Shown piece by piece: positions 50,501 to 58,878 of a stretch of DNA of 64,000 bases. How positions within the stretch are numbered: position 1 is the stretch's first letter; each line of letters opens with the position of its first letter. The DNA lies in contig JAMKCF010000004.1 of the NCBI GenBank assembly GCA_023634235.1, positions 20,554,027 to 20,618,026 of the forward strand, read 5' to 3'. Source of the DNA: Pisaster brevispinus (Eukaryota > Echinodermata > Asteroidea > Forcipulatida > Asteriidae). The position numbers were made by a program, and so were the translations under genes. The notes under the pieces are model-generated. The model did not search any database, was not told the origin of the DNA, and saw only the letters and a list, made by a program, of their open reading frames with translations.

Positions 50501-52715
50501 GGAACTGGGCCACTAAAACTGCTACGCAATAAACAAAAAAGACGTCTATAAGGTACCAAGAAGCTGTCGTTGCTATGGGTATAGAACATTGCGTGCTACG
50601 GGAATAGTTGCGACTTTCTAGTAAAACCCAAGACGTATCATGCGACGGCTTCTAAACCAATCACAAGGCAGAATCTATGCGAGTGGGGGTATGATAAAGT
50701 AAACTATAGTCTTAACGCTGTCATTGGTAGTTTGTTATTGCTACTATTCCCCAGTAGGTATAGGGTGACGGGAATGAAAAACCAAACAATTTGTGTGAAG
50801 AGCTTTCTGCACAGAGATGTTGCCAATGGTATAACGGGGCACTTGAGCGTCAAACTAAACTGACTTGAATATTTGCGTGTTTGTGTGTGTGTGTAAAAGG
50901 TACTTAAACAAACACTCGTGGCTGTTTTTGTATTTTTGCAATTCATTCTGCCCGTTATGCACTTATTACAATATTGATATCAAGGGTTATATCGAAAAAC
51001 CTTCTTTATACTCTAGGCATATGAGTATAAAACGCAATAGCATAAATGCATTTTTTAAAACACAGGATGCTGTTTTGACGTGAAAGTGCGAACTGGGTAG
51101 CAAATCATTTATGCAGCAACCCTGTATACTTGCTTCTTGTTATGTAAACTGGTGAAATGTGTTATCCAATGGTGCTTTGTAAGTTTGTTCTCTGGAACAA
51201 TTCACGCCAGTGATATTGATCATTACACACCGTCCTGGGGCCGATTTCACAAAGCACTAAGATCCATCTTAAGATGAGCTGTCAGTATCATGATCATAGT
51301 AGTTTGTAGTGTGACATCACATTTTTGCTTAGCAATTAGGAGTAGTCTGAGTCCGAATCCGAGTTGGAATCCCTACAGAACCACTCTCCGGGTCAGTCTG
51401 AGATCTATAGTTGGGTCAGGCCCCGTGCGAGCCGGAATCAGATCAATTTCGACCCGAGACTTCGTAGGGTCTACAACAGTAATTATCCAACAAACCGTGA
51501 CCCTGTGAGTAATAATTTACAAAATGACTAATGAAATGATTCCGTCAGCAAAAAATACCCGCTCTTGTTCATTCCCATCAGACTACCAAATGTTTTTACT
51601 TCATTTGGAAAGAAGTAATGTCTGAAACGCCCTAGGAAAGTGACAGTATGGTTTAAATACAAATCATCTGAATTGGTTTTCATTGTTTTATTGCATGTGG
51701 TTCATTGTATTGCGGGGTTAACTGATTGCTTCCTTTTACAGCTCGATTGTTTCTTTGCTTTACTTTTGTAATGTTTATATCCAGCATATTTCAATGACAT
51801 GTTTTTGCTCTAGCTTGTTTATTGCTTTTTGGTTTTTTTACGCAGCATATTTTGACCTAAAACATTTGAATACAAAACTAAATACCAATGGGTAACGACG
51901 TTGGTGAAGCGGTTCGCCGTGGGTACTGATGTTAGTCAAACTATACCTTCTCGTCATATACAAAGAATGTACTGGTATTAACGTTTTGGTTTTTAATTTT
52001 GCCAGTGAGAAAATAATGTTCTTGTTTTATGGTTGCTTCTATACACTCGGTCAGGACGACCCGGAAGCTGTGTCAAAATGACCCAGAAATGAGTCAAAAT
52101 GATGCAGAATCTGAGTTCAAATTCTGAACCGTTTCTTTTTTGAGTGTCCTGGGCAGGCCTCTGTGAACGTTTAATCATTCTGTTCCTTCTTACGAAATTG
52201 CAACCCATTGAAATTGTTGACTCTTAATGTAGTTGTTCATTGTTTGACATGGATAAACAAATCATTTTGTGTGTGTTTTTATTACAGACAGAAAGGTTTT
52301 TTATCTTCGGAGGTCATATCTACAGCACCGCTACGCAAGAAAAACGCGTTCCCACTCCTCTGGTAAAAAACCACCCCTACAGAATGGCCATGATCTTCCT
52401 GATGAACTTATCCAACCCACTGATGGACGCGTCAACTCAATTTACATGGATTCAACTGACCAAACTGCTATAGACAATATTGGCTTCACATCGGATTCGG
52501 GAGTGGTCTCGGATCAAATTCTTCCCGATTGCTCTAAAGTGTTTACAATAAGCGAATGGGAAGATATCAAAATATCGACAGAAAAGCAGCAAGACTTCTG
52601 TATTCATAAATATATCAACGGAACAAAAGCAGTTGAGGTCGACTCATTGACATCTGTAAACCAAGAAATTAATCCAAATGATTTGAGTTTGACAACCGAA
52701 TCAACTTGGCTTTGA
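32585..52715 (+). CDS. class A GPCR, prostanoid-receptor-like, three coding exons
   Basis: Exons are 32,585-33,409 (ends TTG|GTAAGT), 45,659-45,857 (after 'ttttatttgcag', ends AAAG|GTATGT) and 52,288-52,715 (after 'tttttattacag'). Phases 0 and 1 match, giving 483 residues. The N terminus has sequons at N3 and N21 and no signal peptide. G54-N55 marks TM1, C111 and C190 the conserved disulfide, D135-R-Y the end of TM3, F270-W-M-P TM6, and N306-P-A-I-Y TM7. W104-T-G-G before C111, the 'LPNWYLC' second loop and Arg297 nine residues before NPxxY match the prostanoid receptor pattern, where that Arg binds the ligand carboxylate. Prostanoid receptors normally have DPW where this protein has NPA, so it may be a diverged invertebrate relative or a neighbouring amine/peptide-type receptor. 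Exon 3 is a 142-residue Ser/Thr- and acid-rich cytoplasmic tail. The ATG context (aagATGg) is good. Confidence 0.85.
33509..33595. repeat. 36-bp-arm hairpin just inside intron 1
   Basis: Arm 33,509-33,544 (cctagttgcgatggtcgtaa...) pairs with 33,560-33,595, with two mismatches and a 15-nt loop. A shorter hairpin, 'aaaggaccc ... gggtccttt', precedes it at about 33,439-33,472. The size and near-perfect pairing would suit an intronic small-RNA precursor or a tiny fold-back element. Confidence 0.85.
34797..35127. mobile_element. diverged MITE, relative of 61,834-61,994
   Basis: 'acaatgctacctcgcaaggttctt' (first 20 bases from about 34,825) on the left is answered by 'gaacaaagaaaatatgg...tagcatt' on the right. 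The right flank reads 'aaaataccctgtaagt', as in the 61.9-kb copy. The inner pair 'cttcagaaaagaattcttt' and 'aaagaattttctgaggag' extends the fold-back. Confidence 0.6.
38855..39290 (-). mobile_element. full-length tRNA-derived SINE
   Basis: On the - strand it runs from an A-box-like 'cggccgagcggataag' (39,282 downward), as in Leu/Ser tRNAs, through the B-box 'gggttcgagtcccgg' (about 39,203-39,216) and a body with 'ccttcggatgggacgtaaag', to the tail 'aagcgc...gcgctatataaaaa' and an (ATT)n run at 38,858-38,872. Related copies are at 46.7 and 53.6 kb. Confidence 0.85.
41620..41800. repeat. degenerate 'gaacgaaataattttgagg' repeat
   Basis: Six or seven imperfect, irregularly spaced copies of (g)aacgaaat plus an AT tract. 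Related patches are at 4,300-4,400, 46,240-46,330 and 48,120-48,180, partly in inverted orientation. Confidence 0.6.
43899..44091. mobile_element. MITE with 28-bp perfect TIRs
   Basis: 'gggcccaatttcatagagct' plus 'gcttaagc' at the left is exactly repeated in reverse at the right end (44,064-44,091). A 'CAG' on each side could be a target duplication if the element starts at 'ggccc'. A second, interrupted copy is at 62,605-63,140. Confidence 0.9.
44770..44863. repeat. fold-back element
   Basis: 'attcagttttgtggtgcactc' (first 20 bases from 44,775) and its complement 'gagtgcatcacaaaactg' enclose about 35 bp. One arm resembles 25,880-25,905 ('gagcacatcacaaaattgaa') upstream of the second Kazal exon. 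Confidence 0.75.
45118..45495. repeat. 80-bp direct repeats flanking a tRNA-like sequence
   Basis: 45,118-45,198 and 45,416-45,495 both read 'tttgttcaaccc(c)aaatcat...aaattaccc(a/g)gt...gtttat(a/t)acttgatata'. Between them lies the tRNA-like stretch and 140 bp of other DNA. Confidence 0.75.
45337..45412 (+). tRNA. decayed tRNA-like sequence (pseudo-tRNA or SINE head)
   Basis: The length, A-box (ggctcatcagttggtaga) and B-box (ggttcaaatccc) fit a tRNA. The six acceptor pairs ggctag/ctagtc include one G-T wobble. The D, anticodon and T stems each have one or two mismatches. The anticodon-loop position reads GTT (Asn-like). The mismatches and the repeat flanks argue for a pseudogene or SINE head rather than a working tRNA. 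Confidence 0.35.
46672..46840 (+). mobile_element. SINE copy, 5' part
   Basis: 'gcggtctagttcactgg' leads to the B-box 'gggttcgaatcccgg' (46,716-46,730) and a body starting 'tcatgacacttgtgcccctg'. The head and early body match the 38.9-kb SINE. The 3' tail is missing. Confidence 0.75.
46876..47755. mobile_element. 880-bp DNA transposon remnant with 'gttcccactgga' TIRs
   Basis: The left end 'ggggtaaaccctggccccg' plus 'ttcccactgga' is matched by the right end reversed ('ggggctgaaacagggaccgc' plus 'gttcccactgga'). Inside, 'agtgggaacgc' and 'gggcgatcagaccccgcaa' recur several times, mostly near both ends, so the subterminal zones are repeat-rich. The base composition is GC-richer than the intron around it. 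Short frames exist (for instance - strand about 47,202-47,444, very Arg-rich), but no transposase motif is visible. Confidence 0.7.
49241..49377. mobile_element. 137-bp MITE with CTCF-core-like TIRs, copy 1
   Basis: 'gactttggaacacctaggta' then 'gcagccgac' is answered at the right by the complement of 'gacttctgggacgctaggtg' then 'gcagcagac'. Inner 'ccattgttc' pairs with 'gaacaatgg'. The 'cgctaggtggcag' core resembles the CTCF consensus. A second copy is at 54,454. Confidence 0.75.
50197..50282. repeat. hairpin with 20-bp arms
   Basis: 'atggttttaactacgac' (50,199) and 'gtcgtagttttaaccat' (50,262) are perfect complements. Inner 'gagcg' and 'cgctc' pair again. Just upstream, 'aatcaaatgacaaagatct' also occurs near 47,984 with one change. 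Confidence 0.8.
51237..51345. mobile_element. partial MITE with 'ggccgatttcac' end
   Basis: 'ggccgatttcacaaagcac' (51,239) and the inner 'gtgacatcacatttttgctt' correspond to the 62.3-kb copy. The far TIR is missing. Confidence 0.5.
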
Positions 52716-52995
52716 CATTGTCCTTTAATGTTTTTATCCATATAACTTTGAATCAAACTTGGCTGAATAATGTAGAGTAAGTTTTCTTGGTTCCGTAACA
52801 AGTCATACCAGGCAATGTTGTTATCTTGTACAGTCAACAAACTGAACCTTTCACAGTGTTGATCTTGGGGTTTTTCAGTTGGAGCTTTCTTTAAAAAAAG
52901 GGTGATGTTTCGCTTTGTCGTCCATACAGGGTTGTTGTTTAATTTAATACTTGTAAACATTGTTACTCATTGCCAAATGTAAAAATTTAGCCAAC

Positions 52996-53001
52996 AATAA
53001 A
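52996..53001 (+). terminator. poly(A) signal candidate for the GPCR
   Basis: AATAAA lies 281 bp after the stop at 52,715. Another is near 53,077. Confidence 0.5.
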
Positions 53002-53601
53002 CTTAACCAACAAACACTTTGTATCAATTACTAAATGTTTCAGTTATGATCTAGAATAATATGCAGTGTGTCAAGATAATAAACAGAGCTCCGATTCGCA
53101 AGCATTATACCCAATGTATGACCGCTGACATGCCTATACTTATTTTTAAAAACGTTTTTGTTTGTTAGGAGCATCTGTGCATTGGTGATGGGTGGTTCAA
53201 AAGAAGTACTTGGAAATCAAAAATAAGTTTTAAAAAACAAAAACAAAAGGAAACACACAAATAAGGGGGGAAATAGAAGAAGATGAAGAAAAAACCCGAT
53301 CATCCTACCTTTAATCATTGCTTATTCTGAGTGGCCTCTAAGCTATACAGCCCTGTTGCGTATATTATTTTGTTATTTTGTTTTACTTTCAAGTATTTGT
53401 ACATATTAAATAAATTTTAATATATTCTTTCTTCTGACGTCTTTACATACTTTGATTTGTTTAAACGTTTCGAAAGGCAATACTCTCGGATCTGGAAAAC
53501 TTGTAAGTTTACTGACATGAAATTCCAGATAGTTGTATTGAACAAACGAACAATGACCCTCATCATAAAATTAAATCATATACAAGCACCTTAACTATCT
53601 C

Positions 53602-53860
53602 CTTACGGCTCTGTGGTCAAGCTCACTGGACTCTGAACAGCAGAGTGTGGGTTCGAGTCCTGGGCGTTGCATTACGCAAGGCACATATCCCTCATTGCTC
53701 CGTCCTTCGGATGAGACGTAAAGCCAAAGGTCCTGTGTATTTTGTAATGCACATGTTACGCATGGTTACACTTATCGCTAAGAGATGGGGGTTTGCGCTC
53801 TGGTGTTTCTAGCAGTGGCTTCTGAATGTGCTTTGGGCTATAAAAAGCGTTTGTTATGAA
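53602..53860 (+). mobile_element. SINE copy
   Basis: The tRNA-like head contains the B-box 'gggttcgagtcctgg' (53,649-53,663). The body 'ccttcggatgagacgtaaag' and the end 'ctataaaaagcgtttgttat' match the 38.9-kb SINE design, with a deletion in the middle. Confidence 0.8.
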
Positions 53861-54453
53861 ATTAATATGATTTGAAACCCATTTTGAAAGTAAAATACAA
53901 TGATTCAAATAAATATCCCTTGAAATTGTGTGGTTTGTGTGTACTTTTACGACAGTAGACGGTGCGCTATTTTTTAGAACCAAATGTTTGACTCCACAAA
54001 ATGGCGGACCGTATGTTCTGCTGGTTGTATTTCAAGAGGCAAATTGACGGTTCTAATCACTACGCACTAGACACAACACACTGTAGGTGTTATTGTGCAT
54101 GAACAACTCCCAAATAAGGGAATAATTCGAAACGGCAAAATTTTGAGAGATTTGAAGTCAATGTGCCCTTTAATGTTGGCCTAAACGATGCTGTTTGACA
54201 CGCTTTATGTTGCATGGTGATTTGGAACTCATTTCAGAATTTGAACACTAATAATTATTGAGCGCTAGTTAAACACTGTTTAATAATCTTGACTATCCAG
54301 ATGTCATTTACTGGTAGTGCTCTGGTACAGTCCCTACCCATAGGCCCTATAATGCGTCATTATGTTTTACTTATTTCTTTCTACCTCCATGCTTATCGGT
54401 ATAGGTCGACACCTCGCGTTCAAGATGCATCGAAGCGTCAAAGATTCAACGGG

Positions 54454-54571
54454 GACTTTTGGGACGCTAGGTGGCAGCAGACTTACCAGGTAAATCCAGG
54501 TAATGTGCGCATGCTCAGAACCACGTAAACAATGTAAACTTACCTGCTTCCATCTAGCGTTCAAAAGTTTC
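54454..54571. mobile_element. 118-bp MITE with CTCF-core-like TIRs, copy 2
   Basis: 'gacttttgggacgctaggtg' then 'gcagcagacttaccagg' is answered by the complement of 'gaaacttttgaacgctagat' then 'ggaagcag'. The inner 'gcgcatgctcagaac' matches copy 1 inverted ('gttctgagcatgtgcac'). Confidence 0.75.
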
Positions 54572-56061
54572 ACATTAAACCATCGCCCATCAACATGTCT
54601 CGTAGTCAAAAAGAGAAGAACAAAAATGGCTGCGAACAAGGATTTTAATACACCTTTTATGTTTGCGGGTTTCCTGTAATGTGGGCATATATCTTAATAA
54701 GGGAAGTATGTGTCGCCACATTAGGTTACCATTTTATGCACACTGTGGGTCATAGTGCACGTTTAACGGTCGGTATGTTTAGCAAAATTGCGCATATGCC
54801 TCCATGTTCTCTTTATCAAATGACATTGGTTGCCTATAATGTAAAGTCATTTTAGAAAAATAAGAAGGAACAATTTTGGCAGGACGACCTTGGTGTTCGT
54901 GCGGGGCAATAACCAATATTGTTTTTAGTGAATTAATTTCCTAAGCACACATTGGCAGGAAAAAGTCACGAACAATTCTTTACATACATTTAGTAAATTT
55001 CTGTTCTGCTCTGTGTAATTTACACATTGATCGATGGTGGCTGAAACCGTGGCATCCGTGTGTGTTGTTATGAGCTAGTGTTTTTTTGCATTGCAGTAAC
55101 CACGTGAGACTCATACTTCTTGAGCGAGTTGCCATTGAAAAATATTCACTATCACTTTGCTGTCTCATTGACTACGTGGAGGAAAACACTAACCTGATGT
55201 TCCTGATCGGGCAAACTTCAAGCGATTAGTTATGACCTTTTATTTTTCTGCACGACATGTCCCTTCCGTGGCCCCAAATTCGAGTCTTAGTAGAGGACAA
55301 CTTGATGGAAAATCCTTTCTGGAAACCCAAACATCAAATTTAATGTTCTACTTTGGTTGGTGGGGGGGGGGGGGGGGCATTTTTAAGCACATCTTGCCAA
55401 CTTGAAAAACGATAGTCATATTCATGACTTTTACTTTTCACACCTTTTACTTTAAATCGTGTCCGAGCGTTAGTTTATCAGACTTAATTTCAACCAATTA
55501 TTATGAGGGTATACTTTGTTGTGTCCAGCGAGTGACTAGTGAGTGATCAGCTCTGCCGCTCAATTGCTGGTGCTGCATACTTCTATTGGAGTTGAGATTG
55601 TTTCAGCATAATGCAAGGAATGTAACCAACAGGGGCGGGTAATCAGGGTGTAATTCGTTTGGATTGCCTATTAGTTATTTTCTCCCACACACGAGGGAAG
55701 AATTTGAAGGGCCCTTCCCTGCGCATTAATCAGCTGACGGCTTCCTCACGAAACTGATGCTCGGGGACGCAATAAGATTTGGAAGAGCAATATTGTACGA
55801 ATCGGACTTGTTTCGTTCTTAGGTTTTCCTAATCCCCTTGATGGAGAATCCTTTAACTTTTTACGAATCGACTGCGATTAGGACTAAATTCTGTTAATTA
55901 GGCACCGTGCCAATGCACGTGTAGAGGGTAAGTAACCTCCTTCCCAGAGCATTATCCATTATTGCTCCAACTAGACAACCATGGAGCTCTGTGGGGTCGA
56001 TGACCACTGAGTAGTAGAGGCAGATGGTCAGTGACAAGTGATTTTTGGCGTCATCAAGTAG

Positions 56062-56083
56062 CAACAGGCGTTTCCGCCTGTTG
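56062..56083. repeat. short perfect hairpin
   Basis: 'caacaggcg tttc cgcctgttg' has 9-bp arms and a 4-nt loop. No U-run follows and no function is assigned. Confidence 0.6.
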
Positions 56084-57159
56084 TTGTGGCTGAGTGATAG
56101 AACTGTTTCAGACATTTAAGTTGCTAAGTAACCACTAAAAAGGGCGTGTCCCATCACTGAGATCAACATACAGATAGCAATATTTTAAGTTGCCTAATTA
56201 GTCTTATGCTTCACTGGCGCTTACGTAGAATTTGGACTCCCTTTACTTCAGCTGAGTTTATGCACAAATATTCAATCGAGGCCCGTTATTTGTTTATTTA
56301 TTTTTTAATAACTTCGATAGCCGCTTTTTCTGAGCAAAAATCTTGACTTAATTCTACTTGAGTTCTCCATAGAAACGAAGTTAGTTGTATAGTTAGTAAT
56401 CTTTATTTACATATGCACAGATGTCCCATCCATCCCAGTATCGACTGAGTCATCAGGCACACAATAATACGCTGTACTTTGTTGGTGGCTTGGACATTTT
56501 GGGTGAAATGCAAAGGTTAGCGGAAATCAATATTTCCTAATTATAAACTGTCATAGTTTGCACTCAGTGGGCAGGTGCCTTTGTAGAGATGCAGTCGAGA
56601 CCATTGCACGGAGTATTGGTGTGTTGCTTTACCCTTAAACAAGTCACAAGCTACCATTCCGTTCGTTCTGTTGTGGAAATACATGTACTTGAGAAGTTGG
56701 GTTAAATGTTGGTCACCGTTCTTACATCTTAGCATGGAGGGCAGTTGCAGTCCCAAGTGAATCAGGTAAGAAATAATGACACTATTGTATGGGTTAGCAG
56801 ATCTAGAATTTGACAGACGGAAGTAATTTTTACAGAAACATTTTGCAAATGGGGGAATTGCACGAAGCTCAGTTTCTGAGTTACAGTTAAAAGGATTTAC
56901 GGGAACTGTGTGTAAGAATCGTATCTTATAGGTCACGTGGTCATTAAAATCCTCAACAACTAAATGTAAATTACGAAGAGGAGACTACAATGTTGTGCTT
57001 TTTATAACCGTTCATCGTTTCCAGGGTAGGACCGACCGGCGGTGCCTCTCTGTGCCGTTCATCTCTGGTCCATGGTTTGAATCTAAGCCTCACTTGCGAA
57101 TTGGATTTTCAGACCCCACTTCCAAAACTGAACCAGTCTTCATCGTCCTCTCTATTGCC

Positions 57160-57250
57160 TCTTTCGAAAGCACGGCTTGGGCTTGGATGCGTGTAGGCTC
57201 CGTCAGTTATTTAGAAAGCCGGAGCCCAAGTCCAAGCCGTAGTTTCGAGT
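57160..57250. mobile_element. MITE-like fold-back, relative of the hairpin in the array units
   Basis: 'tttcgaaagcacggcttggg' then 'cttgg' is answered by 'ccaagtccaagccgtagttt' then 'cgag', with 'taggctccgtcagttattta' in the middle. The array version has a longer (gggctt)n run and a more open right arm. Confidence 0.65.
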
Positions 57251-57717
57251 CTTCAGGCCCACGGGTTACATTGCTTGATCATAAGAGGTCTCATTGCCAG
57301 GCAGATTTGAAATAACAAAGAATTAAATAAAGAAATGAGATTGCACAATAGTTACACAACTTTCACTGGAGGCGTTTATGTTACAAATTGAATTCATATA
57401 AAAGCATAATTATGACCTGCAATTTTTACGATGAAAAGACTCATGGAAATGCCAACCGGCACGAGGTTTTGCGACGATATAAACTCCCACGTTACCAAGT
57501 GAAACCATGTTTTATAGTCAATCGAGTGAATTCAATGAACTTTTACACCAACAGAATGACAGCTTGGTGATTCCAAGGGCATGGGGAACATTATTTGCGT
57601 CATCCACCATTGTTTGTAACAAGTGTAATGAAAGAATAGACGAAAGATGATGTTATTATAGATTGAATCGTTTCCTCGAAGCAGATTAAGAAGATACAAT
57701 TGATGATCACACTGGCG

Positions 57718-58010
57718 TCACTAGACATTTTCATTTAGGGCGGCAAGCGAGGACAAAGACTTGTGTGTGTTTGTTTGTTGTTTGTTGGGGTGTTTGTTTG
57801 TTTGTTTGTTTATTAATAGGTTTTGGGGTTGTTTGTTTGTTTGTTTGTTTTCTTTTTGGGGTGGGGTTTTGGGCGTTTGCTGCATTGAACCAATTATTTG
57901 TGTATGTTTTTGATTTCATGAGGTGGCTGGGTTCTGGGGTGCGGGCGCTCCACCACCTGCCCCCCCCCCCCCCCCCCCACCGCCTACACTGTGCTTAGTG
58001 CGTGATTGTT
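57718..58010. repeat. (TTTG)n low complexity and a 19-C run
   Basis: TTTG/TGTT repeats run from about 57,762 to 57,850 and a C-run lies at 57,960-57,978. 'actggcgtcactagac' at about 57,711 resembles the ends of hAT-like elements. Confidence 0.6.
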
Positions 58011-58731
58011 CCTACGTACGAGGAACTTTGCACAGGGAATGTTGGACAGCTTCGCAACACCGTTTTGTAAAACTAAAAGCAAAATGAAACCGTGAGTCTT
58101 TGTATTTCGATACAATGACCGTGAAGTTTTAAAATAAATTTGGAGATGGTTGTGGTGTCCTTAATTGACAGAATATTTGCAATGGTCGCATGTGGGTTTC
58201 CTAACACCCTACCGACCCAACCCTTCCCAACAAAATGAACGATACAGCCAGTCGTGTGTTCACTAAACTCATATCCACGAGGTATGCTATATACATGGTC
58301 GCCTCCTTGGATATGATAGTTACCCATCTTTAGTAATGTCCCAGTAATGCCCAAATCAGCACAATGGCTGTTTGAGGGTCTGCTTTTGTGTGTCTCTCAC
58401 TCTTGGTGCCTGTTACTCTCTATAGACACACAGTGCAACGGTCTCTTATTAGAGGTTGACATGCACGTCTATAATAATGTATCTATCTTGCCTCTTACAT
58501 TTACAAATCTGAAAATTTTCCACAAATTTTAGACTGAAGAACGTTCACCTCTCATACTCCGCTAGACTGAAATAAAAGCGCAGTTTACGGAGACGGAAGT
58601 TCATCGACACAATCGTAGAATCATTATGTGTGGCCCCAAATATGACAATTATTAACTTTGACCTACGTTAGCTAAACTGGCCTACACTTGATTTATTTTA
58701 TGTTCTTGCTTTCTCCTATGTCTATATACAG

Positions 58732-58878
58732 ATGGTGTTCAGTCGTCTTTGCAAGATACCACTCTGAGTAAAGCGAGTGATGTGGTCATCAACATCTGAA
58801 TCACGGCATCAAATAGAATTGAGAAACGGAGTGAAGATGTCATATTCATCAGATTAAAGCGAAAAGCAACAACCAAGT
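58732..58878 (+). other. 5' UTR of the LRR-Ig gene with a short upstream ORF
   Basis: 'ctatgtctatatacag' looks like a splice acceptor ending at 58,731. The next base opens ATG GTG TTC..., an 11-codon frame ending in TGA, before the main ATG at 58,879. The upstream exon was not found. Confidence 0.45.

Larger units (their letters stand above)
45858..52287 (+). other. GPCR intron 2 (6.4 kb)
   Basis: A phase-1 GT-AG intron between TM7/helix 8 and the cytoplasmic tail. It holds a SINE (46,672-46,840), a TIR element (46,876-47,755), a MITE with CTCF-like arms (49,241-49,377), a hairpin (50,197-50,282) and a partial MITE (51,237-51,345). 46,021-46,080 resembles 63,673-63,730. No gene was recognised. 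Confidence 0.75.
52716..58731. other. region between the GPCR and the LRR-Ig gene
   Basis: Starts with the GPCR 3' UTR. It holds a SINE (53,602-53,860), a MITE (54,454-54,571), a 16-G run (55,362-55,377), a hairpin (56,062-56,083), a fold-back (57,160-57,250) and low-complexity DNA (57,718-58,010). A 131-codon - strand frame at 56,541-56,936 was not recognised. The upstream exon(s) and promoter of the LRR-Ig gene may lie here, undetected. Confidence 0.55.

Noticed and set aside
54361..54639. - strand frame of 90 codons near the 54.4-kb MITE
   Set aside because: It crosses the MITE end to end. The hydrophobic N terminus looks like a chance signal peptide.
56541..56936. 131-codon - strand frame
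   Set aside because: The longest unexplained frame, but no motif, repeat or homology was recognised. It could be a transposon relic and is not called.
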